From: Patulibacter sp041648495
GTDB lineage: Bacteria; Actinomycetota; Thermoleophilia; Solirubrobacterales; Solirubrobacteraceae
Direction of reading: 5' to 3'
Length of the DNA stretch: 14,051 bases
Assembly: GCA_041648495.1 (NCBI GenBank)
Contig: JBAZOW010000064.1
Coordinates: 1 to 14,051 of the forward strand
Shown: positions 6,924 to 13,353 of the stretch, one piece after another
Layout of the letters: each line of letters opens with the position of its first letter
Position numbering within the stretch: position 1 is the first letter of the stretch
Notes under the pieces: generated by a model
Databases searched by the model: none
Told to the model about the DNA's origin: nothing
What the model saw: the letters and a program-made list of their open reading frames with translations, nothing else
Program-made: the position numbers and the translations under genes

Positions 6924-8102
6924 ATGAGCGACACGCGGCGGTTCGACATCGTGCTCTTCGGCGGGACGGGCTTCACCGGGGGACTGACCGCGGAGTACCT
7001 GGCCGAGCACGCCCCCGACGACCTGCGCTGGGCACTCGCGGGACGCAACCGCGCCAAGCTCGAGGCGCTGCGCGAGCGGCTGGCGAAGATCCGCCCGGCC
7101 GGCACGGAGCTGGAGCTGCTGATCGCCGACGTCGAGGACCCCGCGTCGCTGCAGGCCGTCGCCGAGAGCACGAGCGTCGTGATCACCACCGTCGGTCCGT
7201 ACGCGCTGCACGGCGGTCCGCTGGTCGCCGCCTGCGCCGAGGCCGGGACCGACTACGTCGACCTGACCGGCGAGCCGGAGTTCGTCGACCGCACGTTCCT
7301 GCTCCACCAGCAGCGGGCGAAGGAGACCGGCGCGCGGCTGGTCCACTGCTGCGGCTTCGACTCGATCCCGCACGACCTCGGCGCGTACTTCACCGTCCAG
7401 CAGCTGCCCGAGGGCGTGCCGCTGAAGGTCGAGGGCTTCGTCCGGGCCAACGCGACGTTCTCGGCGGGGACCTTCCACTCGGCGGTCAACGCCTTCGGGC
7501 GGGGACGGCAGACGATCCAGGCCGCGAAGCAGCGCCGCGCGGTCGAGAAGCGCAACCCCGATCGCCGGGTCTCCGGGATCAAGGGCGGCGTCCGCCGGGC
7601 GCCGATCGGCGGGGGCTGGGTCGCGCCGCTGCCGACGGTCGACCCGCAGATCGTCCTGCGCTCCGCCCGCGCGATCGAGCGTTACGGTCCGGACTTCTCG
7701 TACGGGCACTACATGTCGGCGAAGCGCCTGGCGACGATCGTCGGCACCGGCGGCATGGTCGGCTCGCTGCTCGTGCTGGCCCAGCCGAAGCCGCTGCGCA
7801 ACGGGCTGCTGAAGCTCAAGGCGTCCGGTGACGGACCGTCGGCCGAGAAGCGCGCCAAGAGCTGGTTCCGCGTGAGGTTCGTCGGCGAGGGTGGGGGCAA
7901 GCGCGTCGTGACCGAGGTCTCCGGTGGCGATCCCGGCTACGACGAGACCGCCAAGATGCTCGCCGAGTCCGGCCTCTGCCTGGCGCTCGATCCACTGCCG
8001 AAGACGTCGGGCCAGGTCACCACGGCCCAGGCGATGGGCAACACGCTGATCGACCGGCTGGTCGCGGCGGGGATGACCTTCCGGGTGATCGAGTCGTCCT
8101 GA
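6924..8102 (+). CDS. Saccharopine dehydrogenase-like trans-acting enoyl reductase family protein
   Basis: A 392-residue protein with an N-terminal Rossmann fold (GGTGFTGG, residues 13-20). The conserved GPYALHGGPLVAACAEAGTDYVDLTGE block is at 91-117 and CCGFDSIPHDLG at 142-153. These blocks are typical of the saccharopine dehydrogenase-like oxidoreductases that include mycobacterial trans-acting enoyl reductase Rv2953, which acts on polyketide-derived lipids, and their eukaryotic relatives. A true lysine-pathway saccharopine dehydrogenase is unlikely. A glycine-rich hydrophobic stretch near 272-290 may touch the membrane. Substrate and partner are unknown; no polyketide synthase is in the window. 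The ATG at 6924 is chosen over an in-frame GTG at 6873, because the protein core begins right after it and a -10-like box precedes it. Confidence 0.88.
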   Translation: MSDTRRFDIVLFGGTGFTGGLTAEYLAEHAPDDLRWALAGRNRAKLEALRERLAKIRPAGTELELLIADVEDPASLQAVAESTSVVITTVGPYALHGGPLVAACAEAGTDYVDLTGEPEFVDRTFLLHQQRAKETGARLVHCCGFDSIPHDLGAYFTVQQLPEGVPLKVEGFVRANATFSAGTFHSAVNAFGRGRQTIQAAKQRRAVEKRNPDRRVSGIKGGVRRAPIGGGWVAPLPTVDPQIVLRSARAIERYGPDFSYGHYMSAKRLATIVGTGGMVGSLLVLAQPKPLRNGLLKLKASGDGPSAEKRAKSWFRVRFVGEGGGKRVVTEVSGGDPGYDETAKMLAESGLCLALDPLPKTSGQVTTAQAMGNTLIDRLVAAGMTFRVIESS

Positions 8103-8129
8103 TCGAGGACCGTGCGTTTCGTCGAGGCG

Positions 8130-8193
8130 CGTGAGGCAGGCCGGCCCGGCTTGACGTCTTGCGTGCATCGCGTGCGAGATGTCATGCCTCGCG
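8130..8193 (+). other. Candidate folded RNA (two stacked stems) after the enoyl reductase gene
   Basis: The inner stem pairs TGACGTCTTGC (8152-8162) with GCGAGATGTCA (8174-8184): 11 pairs including one G-U and one U-G, around an 11-base loop. The outer stem pairs CGTGAGGCA (8130-8138) with TGCCTCGCG (8185-8193): 9 pairs including one U-G. A 13-base bulge (8139-8151) separates the two 5' arms, while the 3' arms are adjacent. Every imperfect pair is a wobble on the plus strand and would be a C-A mismatch on the other. It could be the end of the enoyl reductase transcript or an independent RNA; there is no T-run. Confidence 0.4.
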
Positions 8194-8257
8194 GGCTGGC
8201 GCGGCTCGGGCCGACGTTCTGCATGCGGCAACCGGGGCCGTCACCGGTCTCCGCTCG

Positions 8258-8286
8258 CCCCGCCGCAATCCACCCGATCGGCGGGG
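8258..8286 (+). terminator. GC-rich hairpin, possible terminator
   Basis: CCCCGCC (8258-8264) and GGCGGGG (8280-8286) pair perfectly over 7 bp around a 15-base loop, five bases before the -35 of the superoxide dismutase promoter. There is no T-run. In such GC-rich DNA a chance hairpin is quite possible. Confidence 0.25.
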
Positions 8287-8291
8287 GCGGG

Positions 8292-8322
8292 TTGACTTCA
8301 ACCTAGGTTGAAGGTGCATAGT
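8292..8322 (+). promoter_or_regulatory. MerR/SoxR-family-type promoter and operator upstream of superoxide dismutase
   Basis: A near-consensus -35, TTGACT (8292-8297), and a -10-like CATAGT (8317-8322) are separated by 19 bases instead of the usual 17. A perfect 18-bp palindrome, CTTCAACCTAGGTTGAAG (8296-8313), fills that spacer. An over-long spacer holding a dyad is the hallmark of promoters that MerR-family activators, such as SoxR, remodel by bending DNA. Only the plus strand carries -35 and -10 elements, so it reads toward superoxide dismutase. The rest of the 361-base gap 8103-8463 holds the folded-RNA candidate, the GC-rich hairpin and a leader of about 135 bases. That leader has a 7-bp stem (8347-8353 with 8376-8382) and a small CGGG/CCCG hairpin (8389-8400). 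The MerR-type protein is not in the window. Confidence 0.75.
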
Positions 8323-8463
8323 TCAGTACTCGAATTGCGGCGTGCGGCGCGTTTGTGGCCGAGTGAGGCATACCGAACGCGCACGACGCGGGAAAACCCG
8401 GCACGATCGCCGTAATCGCTTCGATCCCCCCACTCGACCCCGACGACCAAGGACGCTGATCAG

Positions 8464-9063
<600 letters not shown>

Positions 9064-9099
9064 TCCGCCTGACGGCACGAGAAGAGGAAGAACACCGCC

Positions 9100-9357
9100 A
9101 TGGCCTACGTCATCGCCGAACCGTGCATCGGGCAGAAGGACGCCTCCTGCACCGAGGTGTGCCCGGTCGACTGCATCCACCCGACCCCGGACGAGCCGGA
9201 TTTCGAGACGGCGAAGCAGCTGTTCATCGATCCGGAGGAGTGCATCGACTGCGACGCCTGCGTCGAGGCCTGCCCCGTCGACGCGATCTTCGCCGAGGAT
9301 CAGATCCCCGACGAGTGGGAGCCGTTCGTCGCCCTCAACGCGAAGCACTACGCGTAG
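9100..9357 (+). CDS. fdxA: 7Fe ferredoxin ([3Fe-4S][4Fe-4S])
   Basis: An 85-residue electron carrier. Cysteines are at 9, 17, 21 and 25 in the first motif (C-x7-C-x3-C-x3-C) and at 48, 51, 54 and 58 in the second. By analogy with Azotobacter-type 7Fe ferredoxins, Cys9, 17 and 58 would hold the 3Fe cluster and Cys21, 48, 51 and 54 the 4Fe cluster, leaving Cys25 free. The long gap between Cys9 and Cys17 is what marks the 7Fe rather than the 8Fe type. The C-terminal tail, acidic and ending in a Lys-His-Tyr-Ala, is like actinobacterial FdxA. GAGGA (9084-9088) is the ribosome site. It follows superoxide dismutase by 36 bases and a strong hairpin ends the unit, so it is likely induced together with it. 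The electron partner is unknown. Confidence 0.93.
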   Translation: MAYVIAEPCIGQKDASCTEVCPVDCIHPTPDEPDFETAKQLFIDPEECIDCDACVEACPVDAIFAEDQIPDEWEPFVALNAKHYA

Positions 9358-9406
9358 TCGCGATGCGGTGATCTCGGGCTGACCTCCGGGTCGCCCCGCT
9401 CTCGTT

Positions 9407-9430
9407 CAGGGCGCCCTTCGGGGCGCCCTG
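9407..9430 (+). terminator. Strong hairpin terminator of the superoxide dismutase-ferredoxin unit
   Basis: CAGGGCGCCC (9407-9416) and GGGCGCCCTG (9421-9430) form a perfect 10-bp stem closed by the extra-stable UUCG tetraloop with the ideal C-G closing pair. It begins 49 bases after the ferredoxin stop. The tract after it is only mildly T-containing (CGTCGTT), as is common for hairpins at gene ends in high-GC actinobacteria. Confidence 0.8.
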
Positions 9431-9459
9431 CGTCGTTCCGGGGCCGGTGACGCCGAACG

Positions 9460-9500
9460 CCGTCGAGGTTGAGCACGTAGTGCGTGTCGAACCTCTACGG
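9460..9500. repeat. Dispersed intergenic palindrome, copy 3
   Basis: Same layout and orientation as copy 2: CCGT (9460-9463) with ACGG (9497-9500), GAGGTT (9465-9470) with AACCTC (9490-9495), and CACG with CGTG around TAGTG. It comes after a separate terminator hairpin, so at this site it does not seem to be needed to stop transcription. It lies 104 bases before the lgt start. Confidence 0.85.
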
Positions 9501-9591
9501 AGTGCCGACCGGCCCGCGCCCGCCGACCAGCTTCGGGTCGACCCGCCGCCCTCCCGGAGGGCCGACCCGCCGCCCGCGCCGACGCATCGGG

Positions 9592-9603
9592 CAAGATGTG
9601 CCC
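9592..9603 (+). promoter_or_regulatory. Possible -10 element of lgt; leaderless start
   Basis: CAAGAT (9592-9597) is six bases before GTG at 9604. It is a poor -10 match on its own (A at position 2, AT at the end), but the spacing matches that of the other first genes here. Confidence 0.35.
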
Positions 9604-10440
9604 GTGCTCGCCTCGATCCCCAGTCCCGCCGAGAGTGGGATCTCCATCGGCCCGCTGACGCTCCACGCGTACGGGCTCTCGTACGTGATCGGGCTCGCGG
9701 CGGCGATCTGGATCGGGCTCAAGCTCTGGGAGAGCCGTGGCGGCAACCGCGACCTGGTCTTCGAGGCCGCGACGTGGGGCTTCCCCGCCGGCATCGTCGG
9801 CGGCCGGCTCTACCACGTGATCACCAGCTGGAACGAGATCGGCGACGAATGGTGGGCCCCGTTCGCGATCTGGGAAGGCGGCATGGGGATCTGGGGCGGG
9901 ATCACCGTCGGCGTGCTCGTCGGCTGGTGGCGCGTCCACCGTGCCGGAGCCGACACCGCGCTGTTCGCCGACGCCGCCGCGCCGTCGATCCTGGTGGCCC
10001 AGGCGATCGGCCGGGTCGGCAACTACTTCAACCAGGAGATCTTCGGCAAGCCGACCGACCTGCCCTGGGGCCTGGAGATCGACCCGGCGAACCGGCCCGA
10101 CGGCTACGAGCAGTTCGCGACCTTCCATCCGATGTTCCTCTACGAGGGACTCTGGTGCCTCGCCCTCGCGGCGATCCTGATCGTGCTCTACAACCGCCGG
10201 ACCTTCCGCCCGCCGGGCCTGTTCGCGCTCTACGTCGCGGGCTACTCGGCGTTCCGGATCTTCGCCGAGACCCAGCGGCTCGATCCGGCCAACGAGATCC
10301 TCGGCATGCGCGTGAACTTCTGGGTCGCGATCGTTCTGGTGGCCGTCGGGCTGGCGGCGTTCTGGAACTCGCAGCGCCGCCCGGGTGGTGGCGACGGACG
10401 GGGCGGCGTGGCCCGTGGCGCCACGCCTGCGCGTAGGTAG
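9604..10440 (+). CDS. lgt: Prolipoprotein diacylglyceryl transferase
   Basis: A 278-residue integral membrane enzyme that transfers diacylglyceryl from phosphatidylglycerol to the lipobox cysteine of prolipoproteins, the first step of lipoprotein maturation. The N-terminal HAYGLSYVIG (21-30) and GGRLYHV (66-72) match conserved functional blocks. The Lgt signature GRVGNYFNQEIFG is at 136-148, and HPMFLYEG (175-182) is also typical. Hydrophobic segments near 21-40, 55-72, 88-108, 124-138, 178-196, 204-220 and 238-254 fit the usual seven membrane spans. The C-terminal tail after 257 is short, basic and Gly-rich. I chose GTG at 9604 over GTG at 9598 because of the six-base spacing to a -10-like box; the longer open frame upstream is low complexity. 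No partner lipoprotein gene is adjacent. A hairpin array starts just downstream. Confidence 0.95.
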   Translation: MLASIPSPAESGISIGPLTLHAYGLSYVIGLAAAIWIGLKLWESRGGNRDLVFEAATWGFPAGIVGGRLYHVITSWNEIGDEWWAPFAIWEGGMGIWGGITVGVLVGWWRVHRAGADTALFADAAAPSILVAQAIGRVGNYFNQEIFGKPTDLPWGLEIDPANRPDGYEQFATFHPMFLYEGLWCLALAAILIVLYNRRTFRPPGLFALYVAGYSAFRIFAETQRLDPANEILGMRVNFWVAIVLVAVGLAAFWNSQRRPGGGDGRGGVARGATPARR

Positions 10441-10452
10441 GCGGCGGAGCCG

Positions 10453-10797
10453 GGCGGGGCCTACGCTGCACGGCTCGCCGCCAGTGGGGGCCGTGCAGTG
10501 CCCGACTCGCTATGCGGGTTTTGCGCTGCACGGTTCACGGCCAGGTGGAACCGTGCAGCGTCTGACTCGGTAGGCGGGTTCTGCGCTGCACGGTTCACGG
10601 GCAGGCGGACCCGTGCAGTGCCCGATTCGCTATGCGGGTCTCCCGCTGCACGGTTCGCCACATGGGGGACCGTGCAGTCCCCGACTCGGTAGGCGGGCTC
10701 TACGCTGCACGGCTCGCCGCCAGTGGGGGCCGTGCAGTGCCCGACTCGCTATGCGGGTTCTACGCTGCAGGGCCCGCGGCGGAAGGAGCCCGTTCAG
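10453..10797. repeat. Tandem array of six hairpin units, 60-bp period
   Basis: Six units each hold a hairpin with arms of the type CTGCACGGn and nCCGTGCAG: 10466-10498, 10526-10558, 10586-10618, 10646-10677, 10705-10737 and 10765-10797. Steps are 60, 60, 60, 59 and 60 bases; unit 4 lost one base in its loop. Spacers of 27 bases alternate between a CTCGCTATG form (after units 1, 3, 5) and a CTCGGTAGG form (after units 2, 4), so the higher-order unit is 120 bp. Ninth-pair changes are compensated: C-G in units 1 and 5, T-A in units 2 and 4. Unit 6 is decayed. The array fills most of the 466-base gap between lgt (stop 10440) and the next operon. The remainder (10798-10906) holds a CRP-like site and a promoter. 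Confidence 0.9.
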
Positions 10798-10849
10798 CGT
10801 CTGACCCGACGCGACCCGCGCCCGCGCCGCCCGGTGATGCGCCCCGAGC

Positions 10850-10864
10850 GTGACCGCCGTCACA
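10850..10864 (+). promoter_or_regulatory. CRP-family-like operator upstream of the crotonase operon
   Basis: GTGA (10850-10853), six bases, then TCAC plus A (10860-10864) matches the TGTGA-N6-TCACA pattern of Crp/GlxR-type regulators except for the first base. Its centre is 50 bases before the predicted transcription start at 10907. The GTG within it opens the long alternative frame of the crotonase gene, but it is more likely operator than start codon. Confidence 0.45.
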
Positions 10865-10894
10865 AGTTTCTGCATCGGGAGGCGCAATAGCCAG

Positions 10895-10906
10895 TATAAT
10901 GAATAT
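10895..10906 (+). promoter_or_regulatory. Perfect -10 element of the crotonase operon; leaderless start
   Basis: TATAAT (10895-10900) is a perfect -10 hexamer in an AT-rich island within otherwise very GC-rich DNA. Six bases separate it from the ATG at 10907, placing the transcription start on the start codon. There is no recognisable -35, consistent with dependence on an activator. A GGGAGG at 10877-10882 is too far upstream to serve as a ribosome site. Confidence 0.7.
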
Positions 10907-11704
10907 ATGACGAAGCAGAACGGGCCCGCCGAGGGTGGCGACATCCTGGTCGAGCGTCGCGGAGAAGCCGCTTGGATCCGCCTGAACCGGCCCGAGCGAC
11001 GCAACGCCTACGACGCGACCATGGGCGAGGCGATGACCCAGGCGGTGCGCGACAGCGCCGATGCCGCGGTGATCGTGATCACCGGCGAGGGCAAGGGCTT
11101 CTGCTCCGGCGGGTACCTGGCGAACCTGGCGAACGCCAACGACGCCGAGATCCGCGCGATGTTCGATGCGTCGTTCCGGCTGTTCGACGAGATCCGGCGC
11201 AGCCCGCGCCCGGTGATCGCGGCGGTCAACGGCGGGGCCTTCGGCGGCGGCAACGAGCTGGTCGTGGCCTGCGACTTCGCGATCGCCGTCGAGAGCGCGA
11301 CCTTCGGTCAGACCGGTCCGCGGATCGGCAGCGCCCCGGTGCTCGGCGCGACCAACATGCTGACCGCCAACGTCGGCGAGAAGCGCGCCAAGGAGATCGC
11401 GATGCTCTGCCGCAAGTACACCGCGGCCGACGCGCTCGAGCTCGGCTGGATCAACGAGGTCGTGCCCGACGGCACCCTCGAGGAGGCCGTCGAGCGCTGG
11501 GAGCAGGAGATCCTCCAGCTCAGCCCGCGCTACCTCGAGATCGCCAAGATCAGCTCCAACGTCTGGTGGAACCAGATGCGCGACAGCTACCTGTCGGGCC
11601 TGGGGATGCTGCGCCAGGCCGTCGGCTCGGCCGACATGGTCGAGGGCGCCGCGGCGTTCATGGAGAAGCGCAAGCCGAACTTCCCCGGCCGGCCCGGAGC
11701 GTGA
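10907..11704 (+). CDS. Enoyl-CoA hydratase/isomerase (crotonase) family protein, MenB/BadI-like
   Basis: A 265-residue crotonase-fold protein acting on acyl-CoA thioesters. Oxyanion-hole regions are FCSGG (65-69) and GGAFGGGNE (109-117). Glu117 matches the first catalytic glutamate of enoyl-CoA hydratases. The second is missing: the usual QPE motif reads QTG (135-137), so Gly137 stands in its place. The segment GPRIGS...EIAMLCRKYTAADALELGWINEVVP resembles dihydroxynaphthoyl-CoA synthase (MenB) and 2-ketocyclohexanecarboxyl-CoA hydrolase (BadI), but the MenB active-site Asp is Pro144 here, so it is not a standard MenB. The exact reaction is unknown: hydratase, isomerase, hydrolase or ring cleavage are all possible. 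ATG at 10907 is preferred over GTG at 10850 because the perfect -10 lies between them. The ligase gene starts two bases after the stop. Confidence 0.85.
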   Translation: MTKQNGPAEGGDILVERRGEAAWIRLNRPERRNAYDATMGEAMTQAVRDSADAAVIVITGEGKGFCSGGYLANLANANDAEIRAMFDASFRLFDEIRRSPRPVIAAVNGGAFGGGNELVVACDFAIAVESATFGQTGPRIGSAPVLGATNMLTANVGEKRAKEIAMLCRKYTAADALELGWINEVVPDGTLEEAVERWEQEILQLSPRYLEIAKISSNVWWNQMRDSYLSGLGMLRQAVGSADMVEGAAAFMEKRKPNFPGRPGA

Positions 11705-11706
11705 CG

Positions 11707-13353
11707 ATGCAGACCTACACGGACCTCCACCCCGTCGTCGCCGACCCCGCCGACTGGCACCTGCCCGGGATCCTCCGCGCCCGCGCCGCGACCTACGGCG
11801 ACAAGGTCTACCTGGACGTCCCCGACCACGACAAGCGCTGGAGCTACGCCGAGACGCTCGACGCGTCCGAGCGGATCGGCTCCGCGCTGCTGGCCCACGG
11901 CCAGGTCGGCGATCGCGTGCTGATCATGGCGCCCAACAGCGGCGAGCTGATCCTGACCTGGTTCGGTGCCGCCGTCGCCGGGATGGCCGAGGTGCCGATC
12001 AACACCGGCTACGCGGGGACCTTCCTCGAGCACCAGGTGCGCACGACCGCGCCGCGCGTCGCGGTCGTCGACGCGCAGTTCGCCGAGCGCTTCGTCGCCG
12101 GTGGCGACCGTTCCGCGTTCGCGAGCATCGAGCGGTTCTACGTGCTGGGCGACGACGACGCGGCCGTCGCCGCGGCGATCGAGACGCTCGGCACCGGCGG
12201 CTGGACCGCCGAGCCGTGGAGCGTCCTGCTCGACGCCGAGAAGGTCGAGCTGCCCGACGTCCGCGCGCACGACCTGGCCTGCGTGCTCTTCACGTCCGGG
12301 ACGACCGGGCTGTCGAAGGGCGTGATGATGCCCCACGCGCACATGGAGTTCTTCGCGCAGGAGTGCGTCTCGCTGACGCGCCTGACCGACGAGGACGTCT
12401 ACATGTGCGTCGGGCCGCTGTTCCACGGCAACGCGCAGTTCCTCGCGGCCTACCCGGCCCTGCTGGCCGGCGCGCGGTTCGTGCTGCGCGAGAAGTTCAG
12501 CGCCAGCGGCTGGGTCCGCCAGCTGCGCGAGTGCGGCGCCACGGTGACGAACTTCGTCGGCGTGATGATGGACTGGACCTGGAAGCAGCCCGTCCGCGAG
12601 GACGACGCCGACAACCAGCTGCGCTGCATCTTCGCCGCACCGACGGCGAGCTCGATCGTCGACGGCTTCAAGCAGCGGTTCGGGGTCGAGGCGTTCGTCG
12701 AGTCGTTCGGCCTGACCGAGACCTCGATGCCGTTCCTCTCGCCCTACGGCGTGGACCGCCCCGCCGGCGCCGCCGGCCTGCTGGTCGAGGACTACTTCGA
12801 CGTGCGGCTGGTCGACCCCGAGACCGACGTCGAGGTCCCGGTCGGCGCGGTCGGCGAGCTGGTCGTCCGCACCAAGCTGCCGTGGACCATGTGCACCGGC
12901 TACTACGGGATGCCGGACAAGACCGCCGAGGCCCAGCGCAACCTGTGGTTCCACACCGGCGACGCGCTGCGCCGCGACGCGGACGGCTGGTACTACTTCG
13001 TCGACCGGTTCAAGGACGCGATCCGCCGGCGCGGCGAGAACATCTCGTCGTACGAGGTCGAGCAGGCCGTGCTCGGGCACGCGGCGGTCGTCGAGTGCGC
13101 GGCGGTCGCGGCCCCGGCGGCGACCGAGGCCGGCGAGGACGAGGTCGCGGTCTTCGTGGTCCTCGAGCAGGGCGCCGAGGCGTCGATCGAGGAGCTGCGC
13201 GGCTGGTGCGACCAGCGGCTGCCGGCGTTCGCGCGTCCGGAGTTCGTCTCGGTCGTCGACGCGCTGCCGATGACCCCGTCCGGCAAGGTCCGCAAGATCG
13301 AGCTGCGCGACTGGGCGATCGACCTGGCGAAGAACGCGGGAGCGGTGGCATGA
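11707..13353 (+). CDS. AMP-binding acyl-CoA ligase, CaiC-like
   Basis: A 548-residue ANL-superfamily ligase that would activate a carboxylic acid to its CoA ester using ATP. Motifs in order: FTSGTTGLSKGV phosphate loop (195-206), FGLTE (334-338), HTGD (416-419), the hinge DRFKDAIRRRGENIS (433-447) and the C-terminal catalytic lysine Lys527 in TPSGKVRK. The overall pattern, with GENISSYEVE after the hinge, is closest to carnitine/crotonobetaine-CoA ligase-like and fatty-acid-like enzymes; the acid substrate is unknown. All key residues are present. GGAG at 11696-11699 is the ribosome site, seven bases before ATG 11707. It lies between the crotonase and the FadR-like regulator with a two-base gap and an ATGA overlap, so the three are translationally linked. 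Ligase then crotonase suggests catabolism of one imported acid. Confidence 0.9.
   Translation: MQTYTDLHPVVADPADWHLPGILRARAATYGDKVYLDVPDHDKRWSYAETLDASERIGSALLAHGQVGDRVLIMAPNSGELILTWFGAAVAGMAEVPINTGYAGTFLEHQVRTTAPRVAVVDAQFAERFVAGGDRSAFASIERFYVLGDDDAAVAAAIETLGTGGWTAEPWSVLLDAEKVELPDVRAHDLACVLFTSGTTGLSKGVMMPHAHMEFFAQECVSLTRLTDEDVYMCVGPLFHGNAQFLAAYPALLAGARFVLREKFSASGWVRQLRECGATVTNFVGVMMDWTWKQPVREDDADNQLRCIFAAPTASSIVDGFKQRFGVEAFVESFGLTETSMPFLSPYGVDRPAGAAGLLVEDYFDVRLVDPETDVEVPVGAVGELVVRTKLPWTMCTGYYGMPDKTAEAQRNLWFHTGDALRRDADGWYYFVDRFKDAIRRRGENISSYEVEQAVLGHAAVVECAAVAAPAATEAGEDEVAVFVVLEQGAEASIEELRGWCDQRLPAFARPEFVSVVDALPMTPSGKVRKIELRDWAIDLAKNAGAVA

Noticed and set aside
8112..8306. Small plus-strand frame (64 residues) in the gap before superoxide dismutase
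   Set aside because: It overlaps the folded-RNA candidate and the MerR-type operator, has no ribosome site and shows no protein-like pattern.
10498..10692. Open frames with a 20-residue periodicity on both strands in the repeat array
   Set aside because: A 60-bp period is divisible by three, so several frames stay open by arithmetic. A one-base loss in unit 4 shifts phase, and no start or ribosome site supports translation.
10453..10797. CRISPR array
   Set aside because: The segments between hairpins are repeated too, in two alternating forms, instead of being unique spacers, and no cas gene is nearby.
10850..10906. N-terminal extension of the crotonase from GTG 10850
   Set aside because: It would place the perfect -10 element inside the coding region, and the extra 19 residues lie outside the normal family N-terminus.
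10899..10910. Three-codon upstream frame (Met-Asn-Ile-stop) overlapping the crotonase start
   Set aside because: It begins inside the -10 hexamer, upstream of the predicted transcription start, so it would not be in the mRNA.
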